The notes: generated by a model from the letters alone, not told the origin. A DNA stretch of 64,000 bases from Streptomyces sp. SolWspMP-5a-2 (GCF_900091845.1 NZ_FMCI01000110.1:20838-84837); one strand, 5' to 3'; positions 17,204 through 27,900 are shown, counted from the first letter of the stretch. Made by a program: numbers and translations.

Positions 17204-17587
17204 AAGGCGACAGACGTCGGACCTTCACGCGCGGTGGTCGCGATGACGCTGAAGGCGGGCCCGGTCGATGACGCGCTCAGGGCGGACGCGACGCCTCTGA
17301 CCGACCTCCAGTGGGGGGTGGTGATGCGCAGACCGCGAAATGTGCCGCTCGTGGCCGTGCCGGTCGGCGACGGTCCAGGAGACGAGGGCGACGGAGCCGG
17401 TGACCCCGAACACGGCGGGCCAGGCGCCGACCTTCCTCGGGAGCGGACGGGAGACCCCGAAGGCGACGAGACACCCGCGGTGAGCGCGTCGGGCGGCCAC
17501 GGGGGACGTCACGGCCGACGCGAGGCCACCGCCTGCCGGGACTCGGGTCGGTCGACGCGCCGGGGGCGGCTCGAGCCGCCGGCAGCC
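17204..17587. other. Intergenic decay region with a gene fragment
   Basis: No intact gene is seen between the pterin dehydratase and DUF397 genes. The interval contains the partial copy of the 13923-14225 gene described separately, and otherwise unremarkable GC-rich sequence. Confidence 0.6.
17356..17490 (-). pseudogene. Decayed partial copy of the 13923-14225 membrane-protein gene
   Basis: About 135 bp closely match 13931-14065 in the same orientation (for example GGTGACCCCGAACACGGCGG in both). The encoded residues VGAWPAVFGVTG and SWTVADRHG are nearly identical to the intact gene. The copy has lost the family stop codon, reads through into unrelated sequence, and a one-base loss near 17481 shifts the frame upstream. 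Only the C-terminal half is present. It is a relic of a duplication, or a recombination scar. Confidence 0.75.
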
Positions 17588-17785
17588 CTACCCCGCCACG
17601 GACCCCACGAACGAACGCCAGGCGTCGATCCCGACAGTGATCACGGCCTCGTCGCCGCGCTTGGAGTCGCGTATGAGAGTGCGGTGTCCGGCCGGGGCGC
17701 ACTCCACGCACTCGGTGGTGCCGCCGCCGCTGTACGAGGACTTGAACCAGGCGACGCCGGGCGCGGGCTGCGGGCTGGCAGACAT
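17588..17785 (-). CDS. DUF397 protein (toxin/antitoxin-like partner of XRE-DUF5753 regulators)
   Basis: A 65-residue protein with the complete DUF397 pattern: WFKSSYSGGGTTECVECAPA, then IRDSKRGDEAVITVG and a final AWRSFVGSV. DUF397 genes normally follow an XRE-DUF5753 gene. The pair SCO4441/SCO4442 has been described as a toxin-antitoxin-like module. Here the upstream XRE gene is reduced to its last codons (next entry), so this member appears orphaned. ATG 17785 directly abuts the remnant's stop. Confidence 0.85.
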   Translation of the reverse strand: MSASPQPAPGVAWFKSSYSGGGTTECVECAPAGHRTLIRDSKRGDEAVITVGIDAWRSFVGSVAG

Positions 17786-17878
17786 TCACAACTCCTTGCG
17801 GGCGCTCTGGATCATGGCTGCTGAGGCTTCCATGTCCAATGCTTGGGCCTGCAGGTACTCGAACGCAAGGTTGCAGGG
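17786..17878 (-). pseudogene. C-terminal remnant of an XRE-DUF5753 regulator
   Basis: Immediately upstream of the DUF397 gene, a minus-strand frame ending at TGA 17786-17788 reads LAFEYLQAQALDMEASAAMI and ends in RKEL. This resembles the tail of DUF5753 regulators, which normally sit exactly here. The frame dissolves after about 30 codons, near 17878, with no helix-turn-helix or DUF5753 body. The rest of the gene has been deleted, about 70 bp from the end of the defence island. The short length keeps confidence moderate. Confidence 0.6.
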
Positions 17879-17942
17879 CCGAGGCCCTCCGCAGGGTCGG
17901 CGCGGCGGCTGACGCCCCGTCCGTGCAGCCCCGCCCCTCCCC

Positions 17943-19808
17943 TCAGAGGTCCAGCACGTCCGCGAAGAACCCCACCTCGGGATCCTCCGGCGTGCCCACG
18001 AGCAACGCCCGGTCCAACAGGATGTTGTTGTGCTCGCAACTCGTCTCCGGGAGCATCACACAGGCATGGCAGGCAGCGAGGTTGGTGCCGCCGGCTCCCG
18101 ACACCTCCGTCTCCATGCAGAGGGGGTCGGACGAGCACCACTCGGCCCGGCGGATCGCCGCACGGACCGTCCGGTCGAGGATCTCCGGTTCGCCTTGGGC
18201 GACGAGGCCGCCGAGACTTCCCGCCGAGTCGCTCGTCGCCGTGTGGACGAGGAGGCCGGCCATGTCGTCGGAGGCGTACAGACGCTCGCGCAGAGCCGCC
18301 GACGGATACCCCGACTCCAGACTCCACTCGTTGATGAGCACATGGGCGAGGGTGTGCAGCAGCACCATGCGCGGCGTTGCCGGCGAAGGAACGACCAGGC
18401 CCGGGTCGTCGGCCCGTTCCTCCAGCACCCGCTGGTGAGCGCGGTGCACACGGTCTGCCCTGGCGGCCACCGCCGTCGCCTTCTCCCAGGCGGCCAGTCG
18501 TGTGTCGTCCAGCCTCAGGAAGACGCCCTCCCCTCTCACCTCCATGGCCGGCAGCCAGGGCAGAGGAGAGTCGGAGAGCGACATCTCCCTGGGGCCGTTC
18601 GTGGAATCGGGGTCGGCGAGTCGGGTGAACGCCTTCAGGGCGCGCACCTCACGCAGTTTCTTGACAAGCATCGGTCCGACGACACCCAGCGGTTCGAGGA
18701 TCTTCTGGTCGCCGAGCGGTGTCTCACAGACGAACTGCTCGTCGTGCGCGTGCTCGCTCTCGTCGTTGCCCGCACGCAGGCGCTCGTACTCCTTGTCGCG
18801 CAGAGCGCGGTAGCGGTGATCGAAGGTCGGTTCCGTGCCGCTGTCGGCATCCTCCTCCTGCTCCGCGGCGAGCAGTGTCATCACCTCGTCCAGTGGGACC
18901 GGGCACCCTCCGGGGAACGCGCCGTACAGGTAGTCCGCGACGCGCTGACGTCCCGCGAGTTCTCGCAGTCGATCCCAGTGCTCGGCGAGAGGATCGGCAC
19001 GACCGTCGCTCCACGGAGGAATGGAGAGCGCGGACCTGAGCACCGGCTGCCACACCGCCGAGGAACCGCGTTGCAGGGTCCGCAGGGCGAGTCCGCAGTT
19101 CGAAGCCTCTCCGGAGGACCCCAGCCAGGGTCGGGTCCCCCGGCAGGAGATGCCGAGGTCTTTGAGGGCCTGTCTCCGGAAGGAACCTTCCATCGACACC
19201 TCGTCGACCCGGCCGCAGGTGCAGGAGACCAGGATCGACCGCAGCGACGAAGTGCGTCCGGACGTACGCAGCTTCAGCCTGCCCCCACATCGCCCGACCG
19301 ACGGGGCGTCGCGGTCGGTGGAGCGGTGCACCCACTGCCAGTAGGGGAACTCGCCGAGGTGTCCTGCCTTGCAGGCGACCACGAAGCGGGAGGGCACGAG
19401 GTCGACCTCGCACACACCGCAGACACTTCGACCGGACGGCGGGTTGAAGTCGCGGTGCGGCTGGAGATCCCCGCACTCCGGGCAGGAGTGCATCAGAGGG
19501 AAGCGCCGGACCCGTACACCGTCGCGGCTGGTGTCGTCGGAGGCGGGCGGCAGCCGGAAGTGAGAGACACCGAGCAGCCGCGCCAGGCGTCGTTCGTGGA
19601 TCCGTGGCGACTCGTCGGTGCTCCAGCTCTCCTCTGCCGTGTCCAGCCCCGAGACGATGAAGGACTCCTGGTCGACCGCCATCAGCGATCCCACGCCGTA
19701 GGTGGTGATCGCCTGGGCGCGACGGACGGTGCCACGTCTGGGAAAGCTCCGGGCGGGAGCCGTTCCCGTGGAGCCGGGACGACGGCGACGGGCGGGGGGC
19801 GGGGTCAT
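17943..19808 (-). CDS. drmB: DrmB-family protein (DUF1998), DISARM component
   Basis: A 621-residue protein. The N-terminal third holds cysteine pairs suggestive of zinc binding (CPECGD near 108, CGVCEVD near 128, CKAGH). The C-terminal DUF1998 region has LLHTLAHVLINEWSLESGYP near 481, CSSDPLCMET near 558 and NLAACHACVMLPETSCEHNN near 578. In DISARM, DrmB associates with DrmA to form the DNA-binding core that blocks incoming phage DNA. It starts at ATG 19808, which overlaps the drmA stop as ATGA. Longer in-frame readings upstream overlap drmA and are not credible. The separate 621-residue size argues against the fused helicase-DUF1998 DruE of Druantia. Confidence 0.9.
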   Translation of the reverse strand: MTPPPARRRRPGSTGTAPARSFPRRGTVRRAQAITTYGVGSLMAVDQESFIVSGLDTAEESWSTDESPRIHERRLARLLGVSHFRLPPASDDTSRDGVRVRRFPLMHSCPECGDLQPHRDFNPPSGRSVCGVCEVDLVPSRFVVACKAGHLGEFPYWQWVHRSTDRDAPSVGRCGGRLKLRTSGRTSSLRSILVSCTCGRVDEVSMEGSFRRQALKDLGISCRGTRPWLGSSGEASNCGLALRTLQRGSSAVWQPVLRSALSIPPWSDGRADPLAEHWDRLRELAGRQRVADYLYGAFPGGCPVPLDEVMTLLAAEQEEDADSGTEPTFDHRYRALRDKEYERLRAGNDESEHAHDEQFVCETPLGDQKILEPLGVVGPMLVKKLREVRALKAFTRLADPDSTNGPREMSLSDSPLPWLPAMEVRGEGVFLRLDDTRLAAWEKATAVAARADRVHRAHQRVLEERADDPGLVVPSPATPRMVLLHTLAHVLINEWSLESGYPSAALRERLYASDDMAGLLVHTATSDSAGSLGGLVAQGEPEILDRTVRAAIRRAEWCSSDPLCMETEVSGAGGTNLAACHACVMLPETSCEHNNILLDRALLVGTPEDPEVGFFADVLDL

Positions 19809-22800
19809 CGGGTTCCCTCCATGAACAGGGCGGACTCGGCGTCGACGTCGCGCAGGCTCCACAGGGTGGGCCATGCCTCCGCGTGCTCGAACTCGTCGTC
19901 GTACGCCTTCAGGAGCGACGGCGCGCGGGTGCCCCGTCGAGGTTCGTAGCGAAGTCCGCTGTCGTGCTCGGCCTCGCCGTACCACCAGTCGACGAACTCG
20001 TCGAAGCCGCGTGACACGGCGTCGGCCTCTTCCGGCATCACCGCCCGGACGCGGTCCAGCAACATGGGCTTGATCTCGTCGCGCAGAGTGCTCTCGTAGG
20101 ACGCGATCTCCGCCGCACCGTCATCGGGTCGTGCGGCGGGGATCAGAAGGCGGGCGAGGGCGACGATCACCGCGTGCAGCCCGCGCTCCCGGGCGCGGGC
20201 GGAGAACGGGGTGACGGAGGTCGACTCGACCTCGCGGTAGAGGGCCGAATGGTAGTGCTGGAAGCTCTCGTAGTGCGAACGGTCGCGGGAACGGGCCGAG
20301 TTGAGCATGACCGCGACCAGCCCCGGGTGGGCGCGGCCGACCCGGCTGGTGGCCTGGATGTACTCGGCGGTCGTCTGGGGCTGGCCCATCACGGCCATGA
20401 GCCCCAGGCGGTCCACGTCCACGCCCACCGCGATCATGTTGGTGGCCAGAAGGACGTCCACGACGGCCTCGTCGGGGAGACGCCTCTCGATCCCCTTGAG
20501 ACGCGCCGGGATCTCGCTGGCGTCGATACGGCTCGTCAGTTCCGAATGGTTGGCGACCGGGCGGACCTCCACGCCCTCCCGTGCGGCGAGCAGTTCGAGG
20601 TAGGCCATCACGTCGTCGTGGACCTGGAGTTCGGCCGCCGAGAGCAACCGGAGGCTGTTGAAGTACCCGACGAGACTCCAGTAGGCGTCGCGCACCTCCA
20701 CCTCGGTGTCCGCCTGTGCGGCGCGGTGGAGGAGGGTCGCGTAGGTGCGGATCAGCAGGGTGGACTGGCTGGTGCCGGGGGCCAACAGACCGACGTAGCG
20801 GCGGCTGGCCTTCTCCTCGCGAGGTGTCTCCACGGCGAACCATGAGTCGCGGGCGTCCAGTCCCGCGGGTGGGAACTGCCGGACCCCGCGGGCGAAGAGG
20901 TGCTTTCCCTGCGCCGCGGCACGGCGGATGGTCGCGGTGGAGGCGATCACCTTGGGCCGGTCGGCGAGAGCGTCCACCGCTGTCTCGTAGAGGCCCGTCA
21001 ATGTGCCCAACGGGCCCGAGATGAGATGGAGTTCGTCCTGGACGATCAACTCGGGAGGCGGCGTCGCGTCGTTCTCTCGGTCACGGTTGAAGAGGGCGGC
21101 GGTCGCAGGCCGCCACGGCATCGAGGCGAACTTGTCGACCGTGGCGACGACCAGGGTCGGACGGGCGTCGTACACCGCCTCGTCGATCAGGTGGACGGGC
21201 AGACCGTCGGCGAAGTCACAGCCGGTGCCGGGGCAGCGGACGCGCATCCGCTTGGCGTCCTCGTCGACCTCGTAGGCCCGCGCGTCCAGGCGGGTCCCGC
21301 ACCACGGGCACGCGTGCAGTTGCACCGGGTTCTCCCTGGCCAGGCGCTTGTCGAGGCTCCTGCGCAGTTCACCGAGCCTCTCCGCGGCGACGGACAGCCT
21401 GTTCGGGGTGGCGGAACGGCCCACCCACATTCCCACGGAGAACTCCTCCTGCCCCAGCTCGGGCGTCCCGCGACGCATCATTTCCATGGCGCAGAGCAGG
21501 ATCGCCGCACGCTCGAACTGCTGGAGCGTGAGCAGCCGCAGGGTGTAACGCATCAGGACGGTGACACCGCCGCCCTCGGCGCCCTTCCTGATCCGGCGCA
21601 GGAAGGAAGCGAGCGCGATCAGACCGAGATACGCCTCCGTCTTGCCGCCACCGGTGGGGAACCACAGCAGATCGACCACCCCACGGTCGCGGTGCTCGGG
21701 GTCGTGGAGGCCTGCCAGACAGAGGAGCACGAACGCGATCTGGAAGGGACGCCAGCGGCCTTCCGCCGCGTCGGGTCCGCCCACCCGCCCGCCCTTGATC
21801 CATGCGCTCCGGGCGCGCTGGTCCGCCATGGCGCGGTTGGCGAGCCGGAACGCCCGCATCAGGTCCGGCTCGGTGCGCAGCAGCGCGATGCCCTCACGGA
21901 TCCTGTCGAGTGCCTCCGCGCAGGCGCGCACCTGTTCCTGCGCCGCCTCCCCGTGGTTGCCGTCGGTCAGAGCCGCCGCTTCCGTCGCCTTGCGTTCGAT
22001 CCAGTGGCCGTAGCCCGTGGCGAGGTCCTCCAGCGCCGCCCACACCTCGGAGTCGGAACTCTGCGCCAGACCCAGCATGGACAGGGCCGAGTCGTCGATC
22101 TCGGGATTGGAGTCGGTGAGCAGCACCTCGACGCTGGGGACGAACGTGCTGCGCACCTCCGGTACGGCCGCTTCCACGGAGTCGGTCATGCCGATCGGCG
22201 GGGCCTGCCAGTCCCACTCCGCGGAGCAACCGTGCCCGACGGCGAACGTCGGGACGTGACGGTGGAGCAGCCGACCGGTGGCGATCTCGGGATCGTGGGC
22301 CGTCGCGGGGGCGGAGCGCTCGACGAATGCGGTGGAGCCGTTCGAGGCGCGAACGGTCAGACCGCACTGGAACAGGGAGCACTCGTCCTGGAGCGTGCCC
22401 TCTCCCACCTTCTTCCTGTTCACCAGGGTGACCGTGATCGCTACCCGGCCGTGCCGGTCGGGACGGCGCACGTTCACGCGCAGCAACGCCCGGTCGTCGA
22501 GAATCTCGCGGAGGTCCCGGGCCGGTGTCGTGACGTCGATCTGCACGTCCCGGAGGGCGAGTTCCTCCCGCCGCCACTGTTCGCGCTGGTCGGCGGTGGT
22601 GCGGGCCTCGACACGAAGAGCACGCAGCGGGTTGCCCCCCGCGTCGGTGGGCACGTAGACGGCGGCCCGGGTCGAGACGATGACCGAGGGGCTGACCCTC
22701 GGGTCGACGGCGAAGGTCAGGCCCATCGAGGAGGGGCGCCTGTCACCCGCCGTGTTCGACTCCGGCGCCGGGTCCTGTTCCTCCTCGACACCGCCGGAGC

Positions 22801-23044
22801 CCACCGGAGCGATGTCCAGACCGTCCTGCTCGGCGGACTCCTCGGCTCTCCGCTCCTTGGACACGTGCGGGTACAGCACGCCGGTCAGGTAGCGGTCGAG
22901 CGGGGCGTCCTGGGTGAGCACCTCGTGCCGGTCGTCCGGTCCGGCGTCCTCCGCCGGGCCGAGAAGCTCACGACGGAGTCCGGCCAGGAGTTCCTCGTCC
23001 CGGACCCGGTAGTGCTCCGAGTGCCTGCTCGCCGTGTTCGTCAT
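19805..23044 (-). CDS. drmA: DrmA-family SF2 helicase, DISARM component
   Basis: A 1079-residue helicase. After a 450-residue family-specific N-terminus comes RPFQIAFVLLCLAGL and Walker A in LWFPTGGGKTEAYLGL (near 462), then LMRYTLRLLTLQQFERA, typical of DrmA. A zinc-ribbon-like insert (CPWCGTRL..RCPGTGCDF) lies near 578-605. The DExH box reads QDELHL near 668, motif III ASTAT, and motif VI QATSRVGRAHPG near 896. DrmA translocates on DNA and, with DrmB, recognises phage DNA ends in DISARM. It starts at ATG 23044, overlapping the UvrD-like gene's stop as ATGA. Confidence 0.92.
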   Translation of the reverse strand: MTNTASRHSEHYRVRDEELLAGLRRELLGPAEDAGPDDRHEVLTQDAPLDRYLTGVLYPHVSKERRAEESAEQDGLDIAPVGSGGVEEEQDPAPESNTAGDRRPSSMGLTFAVDPRVSPSVIVSTRAAVYVPTDAGGNPLRALRVEARTTADQREQWRREELALRDVQIDVTTPARDLREILDDRALLRVNVRRPDRHGRVAITVTLVNRKKVGEGTLQDECSLFQCGLTVRASNGSTAFVERSAPATAHDPEIATGRLLHRHVPTFAVGHGCSAEWDWQAPPIGMTDSVEAAVPEVRSTFVPSVEVLLTDSNPEIDDSALSMLGLAQSSDSEVWAALEDLATGYGHWIERKATEAAALTDGNHGEAAQEQVRACAEALDRIREGIALLRTEPDLMRAFRLANRAMADQRARSAWIKGGRVGGPDAAEGRWRPFQIAFVLLCLAGLHDPEHRDRGVVDLLWFPTGGGKTEAYLGLIALASFLRRIRKGAEGGGVTVLMRYTLRLLTLQQFERAAILLCAMEMMRRGTPELGQEEFSVGMWVGRSATPNRLSVAAERLGELRRSLDKRLARENPVQLHACPWCGTRLDARAYEVDEDAKRMRVRCPGTGCDFADGLPVHLIDEAVYDARPTLVVATVDKFASMPWRPATAALFNRDRENDATPPPELIVQDELHLISGPLGTLTGLYETAVDALADRPKVIASTATIRRAAAQGKHLFARGVRQFPPAGLDARDSWFAVETPREEKASRRYVGLLAPGTSQSTLLIRTYATLLHRAAQADTEVEVRDAYWSLVGYFNSLRLLSAAELQVHDDVMAYLELLAAREGVEVRPVANHSELTSRIDASEIPARLKGIERRLPDEAVVDVLLATNMIAVGVDVDRLGLMAVMGQPQTTAEYIQATSRVGRAHPGLVAVMLNSARSRDRSHYESFQHYHSALYREVESTSVTPFSARARERGLHAVIVALARLLIPAARPDDGAAEIASYESTLRDEIKPMLLDRVRAVMPEEADAVSRGFDEFVDWWYGEAEHDSGLRYEPRRGTRAPSLLKAYDDEFEHAEAWPTLWSLRDVDAESALFMEGTR

Positions 23045-24945
23045 GTGCGCTGTCCCTCGTCGTCCCGGGTCCTTCGGTACCGTCCGATGCCGGTGATCCG
23101 CGGCGTGATCCACACACCTCGGTCGCCCAGTCCGGCGTTGGCCCCGGAGGCGGTGCTGCCCGCCACGGTCTCCAGGGTGTCGATCCGCAGTTCGTGGATC
23201 TCGTCGGGCCACCAGGGGTCCCAGGTGCGATTCACCTTCTGCACCTGGAACAGATCCTCGCGGAACCGTCTAGACGCCTCGCCGATGTCGCGGCCCTCGT
23301 GGGACAGGACGTACGGCGGGCTCTGTTCCAGCCCCATCGGAACGTCGTGGCGCCTGCGCAGGACCACGGGGTGACCGGGACGGACCCTCTCCGCCAGGTA
23401 GGTCTGGGTCGCCACCGCGTCCCCCTCGTGAGCGGGCGGGTCGTCCCGGGACACGTCGCCGGCCGAGGCGACGATCCCGAATCTGTCGTACGAGCGCCAC
23501 GACCCGAGGAAACGGCGTCCCCCGTGCCCGTGTCCCGTCCTTCTGAAATGCGGCAGTTCGGGCGGGGGAGCGTGGTAGAGGTCGTGCCGGACCCGGGTCA
23601 TGGCGACGTACAGGGCGCGCGCCTCCGCCGGGAGGTCCAACATCTCCCTGTGCCGCCGGTGCAGTTCCGCCAGGGTCGGCGGAGCCAGGACGATCACCCG
23701 GTCGAACTCCAGCCCCTTGGCCCGGTGCACGGTCGAGACGACGACCCGGGCGGTCTCGGGATCGGCAGCCTCGTCGGGGAACCTGCCGTCCGCGACCGCG
23801 TCGCGCAGCCGATCCAGATCGAGTGTCGCGCGGCCGGCACCCCGCGCGGTCCGGCGCAGCACCGGCCACAGGGCGTCCACGTCCGGTGCGTGGGGGAGCG
23901 GGATCTCCGCAATGAGCGCGCGGAACCGCTCCTCCGTGAGGCTGCGAGCCTCGGTGCGTCGCAGCAGCTCGGCGACCCAGTGGGGCACCGGACGCTCCTC
24001 CAGCGGACGCCGCAAGCGGTGGTCCACCCCGTGGTCGTGCAGGAGGTCCGAGACCACGAGGGCCTCCTGGTTGTCCCGCGTGAGGACGGCGCAGGTGTCG
24101 GTGAGGCCCCGCAGGCTCCCCGCCGTCAGTTCGTCGTCGAGGGGCCCCGTGGCGTTCGCCGGGTCCAGCAGGATGTCGCGCAACTCCTCGTAGAGCGTTC
24201 CTGCCTCGTCGGGGTCGTCGACCTGCCGGAGGCGCGGGCCGTGCGCCAGAGCGATCCGTGCCTCGGGAGTGGCCGCCCGGAAGTTGTGGGTGAGCGACAG
24301 CTCCACCAGGTCGTCCGGGTAGGAACCGCGCAGCCAGTCGAAGAACCGCCCCGTCTCGTCGCGGCGTTCGCCCGGATCCTCGATCTGGAAACCGTAGACG
24401 GACTGGGCGGGGTCGCCGACGACGGTGAATCCGCAGCTGTCCTGGTAACGGTCGAGGAGGGTCTCGACCAGTTCGCGACGCCCCGCCAGCAGGTCCTGCA
24501 CCTCGTCGATCACCACATGGGCGGGCGGTACGGCGTCCCCCGTCTCCAGTGCCCCCTTCTCGACCGCCCGGGTCGCCGCGGCGATCCGGGCGTCGAACCC
24601 GACCGATCCCCATTCGCCGTCGGGATGTGCCCGGAGAAGCACCTCGTGGGCCCACGCGTCGAAGGTGCGTGCGCGGACCCGTTGGGCTCGCTCCCCGTGG
24701 CGGGCGATGCGTTCACGCAGTTCCCGGGCGGCGGCGCGGGAGAAGGTGAGCACCAGGATCTCGGCGGCCGTCAGCGACTCCTCGGGGTCGTCCCGACCGC
24801 ACAGGGCGTCGAGCCGCCGTACCAACGTGTGTGTCTTCCCCGCCCCGGCACCGGCTGTCACCAGCACACGGGCGCTCCAGGGCTGGTCGACCACGGCCAG
24901 TTGCTCATCGGTGAGGGGAGGACTGTCGAGATAGGCGTCGGTCAC
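23041..24945 (-). CDS. UvrD/Rep-like SF1A helicase
   Basis: A 634-residue protein with all core SF1A motifs: Walker A in TAGAGAGKTHTLVRRL (near 28), motif II VVIDEVQDL (near 143), motif III VGDPAQSVYGF (near 173), motif V STVHRAKGLEFD (near 402) and motif VI YVAMTRVRHD (near 440). It is shorter than UvrD/PcrA (about 720-770 residues) and its C-terminus is unlike theirs. It should unwind or strip DNA 3' to 5'. GTG 24945 overlaps the preceding gene's stop as GTGA, and its own stop overlaps drmA, so expression is coupled to both. UvrD-like helicases occur in several defence systems but are not a standard DISARM part. Confidence 0.88.
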   Translation of the reverse strand: MTDAYLDSPPLTDEQLAVVDQPWSARVLVTAGAGAGKTHTLVRRLDALCGRDDPEESLTAAEILVLTFSRAAARELRERIARHGERAQRVRARTFDAWAHEVLLRAHPDGEWGSVGFDARIAAATRAVEKGALETGDAVPPAHVVIDEVQDLLAGRRELVETLLDRYQDSCGFTVVGDPAQSVYGFQIEDPGERRDETGRFFDWLRGSYPDDLVELSLTHNFRAATPEARIALAHGPRLRQVDDPDEAGTLYEELRDILLDPANATGPLDDELTAGSLRGLTDTCAVLTRDNQEALVVSDLLHDHGVDHRLRRPLEERPVPHWVAELLRRTEARSLTEERFRALIAEIPLPHAPDVDALWPVLRRTARGAGRATLDLDRLRDAVADGRFPDEAADPETARVVVSTVHRAKGLEFDRVIVLAPPTLAELHRRHREMLDLPAEARALYVAMTRVRHDLYHAPPPELPHFRRTGHGHGGRRFLGSWRSYDRFGIVASAGDVSRDDPPAHEGDAVATQTYLAERVRPGHPVVLRRRHDVPMGLEQSPPYVLSHEGRDIGEASRRFREDLFQVQKVNRTWDPWWPDEIHELRIDTLETVAGSTASGANAGLGDRGVWITPRITGIGRYRRTRDDEGQRT

Positions 24946-27900
24946 TTTCGGCTCCAGAGGTGCTCGAACTGGTTGAAGGCGAGCCGGGTGTCGAAGTTCG
25001 CGATGTTGTCGCTGACATCGAGGATCAGACAGGTGGGCTTGCCCCCGTTCCTCGGACCACGCAGGCCACGACCGATCATCTGCTGGTAGACGTTGGTGCT
25101 GTAGACAGGGCGGGCCACCACCACGACACGGGTGGCCGGGGCGTCGAACCCCTGGGTCAGGACGCCGTAGTTGGTGAGAACCCGGATGCGGTTCGCGCGG
25201 AAGTCCTCCACACGTCGGCGCCGGTCCTGCGCACTGGTGGTCGAGTCCACGGCGGCGGAGGGGACCCCGCGGTCGTTCAGCATCGCGGCCAGGTAGTTGG
25301 CGTGGTCGACGGAGGTGGCGAAGAGCAGGGTCGGCCAGTCCTCCGGCAACCCGGCCACCTCGTCGACGATGCGACGGCTGCGCGCGTGGTCCTCGGCGAG
25401 ACGTTGCTCCGCGGAGCGGGACAGCGTGGCCATGCGCTCGGCCTGCGCCTTCTCGTCGTGGGTCAACTCGATGGTGCCACCCACCAGGGTCCGATGCTCC
25501 ACCTGGGCGAGCATCCCCCATTCCTGGAGGTCGCCGTACGGGTCCCCGGAAGGGAAGACCCCTTCGTCCAGGCGGCGTCCCCCGAACCTGTTGACGAGAC
25601 GACGGGTCTCCTCCTCGTTGGTGTTGCGGAACGGGGTGGCGGTCAGGCCGAGCAGATGCCGTTCGGTCCCGTACTGGGTGAGCCCCAACCTGCCCAGGAC
25701 GTGCGTGTAGCGCGGGGACACGGCGGTGTGGGCCTCGTCCACCACGACCAACGCGGCGTTCCTCAGCCACGCGTACGCGTCGTCCCCCAGGCACCGATCG
25801 AGCTTGGCGTCCGTGGCGACCACCAGATGCGGATGACCGACGACGTCGCCCACCTCGTTGCCGCCCCACAACCTGCTCAGGGTGAGGGGACGCTCCGCAC
25901 CCACCTTGCCCCAGACGAACTTCCAGCTCTGCACCGCTTGTTCGCAGAGTTCCTCGGTCTGCGCGATCCAGAGCAGCGGACCCCGCAGATCGCCCACGCG
26001 TTTCACCCAGCGGATCACGGCCTCCGCGGTGACCCGGGTCTTTCCCGCGCCGGTGGGCAGCGACAGCATGGCCCGCTGCGGCGCCAGCCGGTCCAGCAAC
26101 GTGGTGATGTTGCGGACCAGATCCTCCTGGTAGTCGTGGAGCCGGGGGAAGTCCTGCGGACCGTCGATGGTCTCGAAGGCGGGCGGCGACGGTGTCCGCG
26201 ACCCTGCGAACGTCACCGGCAGGCGAAGGCTCGACACGAAGGCGACGGCGGCGGACGAACCCGTGTAGCCGACAGGCGCGTGGGGGAGGACGGCCTGGAT
26301 GTCGCGGGCGTGATGGTGGAGCAGTCTGTCCCCTCGGGCGTTGAAGGCCATCTGGGCGATGCGCCGCCCTGACGGCGTCGCTCCGTCGAGAGCCTCCAGC
26401 TCGGCCTCCATCAGTCCTTCCGGCAGACCTGATCGCAGGGCGTCGGCACCGATCAACAACTCGATCTTGGTGACGACGTCCTCGGCGTCGCGCACGGCCT
26501 TCAGCGCCGCCTCGGTCCTGCTGTCCCGCGCCATGCGCTCCTGGTGCTCGAGCACCGCCCTGCAGCCGGCCGCACCCAGCCCCAGTTCCAGCTCGCGATC
26601 GATCAGACGGAGCATCGGCTCGGCCTCCAAGGGGCCCCGGACCTTGACCGTGAGGCCGTGGCGCACCGCGTCCAGCGGGCGGCTCCTCGCGGCGTTCCGG
26701 GTCCGGGTCACCTCCTCCAACTCGGCGCACCGCTGCACCGTGGCGTTGCGGTTGCCACTGTTCAACCTCTGGCGCAGGGCGGGGTACAGCTCCAGGAGCG
26801 GGACGGGATCGCCGTCCAGGACCTCGCGGGTCTCCCGGGTGATCGCCTCGGAGTAGCGCTTCATGCCCCACTCGTCGACCATCAGATCCGCGTCCGTCGT
26901 ACTCGCCACCAACAGGGCGGGGAGCTGCTCCGCCCGCAGCGCCCGGTACTCCACCGCGCCCACGGCGACGGTGATCTCCTCGTCGGGACGGGTGCTCCAG
27001 GTGTCGCCGACGCGGCAGCGGGTCAACGAGTTCTCGGGGAAGGCCGCCTCGAACCGGGTCAGCATCACGTAGGTGTTGCCGACGAAGGCGTCGTCCTCGC
27101 TGCGGCCCACTTCGGCCAGAAGACTCTCCCAGAGCTTGGGGGGGACCTCCTCGACCGTCGTGGGCAGACGCAGTTTCCGGGCTTTCTCCGCCGAGATGTC
27201 CGCCACCGGCAGTATCCCGCTGTAGGCCGCGAGCTGGGGACCGACCGCCTCGCCCAGTGACCTGATCCCCTGGGAGGTCGCGACGGCACCGTACTTCCGG
27301 AGCATCCACCGGATCGGGGACATCACGGCGCGGCGGGTGCTCGCCTGGGCGCCGATCTGACGGGTCCAGTTGTCCACCACCGCCTCGTCCGGCAGCGCCT
27401 TGAGGAAGGCCGCGCGGGACTCCTCGGACAGCGATCGGAAGAGGTGCAGCGGGCCTCCTACGGGGGATCCCTCCAGCTTGAGCCGGTTGAGGCCGGTGCG
27501 TGGCGCGTCCGGATGGCTGCGCAGATAGGACGCGTGCACCGCCTCCCGGTACTCCTCGAACCATGCCTCCCCCTCCGGACGGGCGGAGGACGACGGTCGT
27601 TCCCGCAGCCCCATGTCCCGAAAGAAGGCGAGGTCGTCGGAGTGGAAGCGGGTGTCGACGGCGACACCGGGGTCCCGACCGGCGTCCACCACCGCACCCG
27701 GGAGCATGCAGTCGCGGGCGGGGCGGAACCTTCCGTCGGCCGTCCGTACCCGCAGGCTCTCCCGGGCGTCCGGTACGCGTTGGAGCAGGGTGTGGGTCAG
27801 GCGACGCCCACCGGCCTGCCGGAACAGGTCCCAGAACCGCTCCCATTCGGCTTCCCCGTAACCGCCGAAGCCTCGGTCGAGAATGCTGATGAACCGCCCC

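Noticed and set aside
18030..19949. A 639-residue plus-strand gene opposite drmB
   Set aside because: Antisense shadow. The minus strand has all the DUF1998 motifs.
17943..23044. Druantia-type DruE
   Set aside because: The helicase and DUF1998 parts are two separate genes of DrmA and DrmB size, not one fused protein of about 2000 residues.
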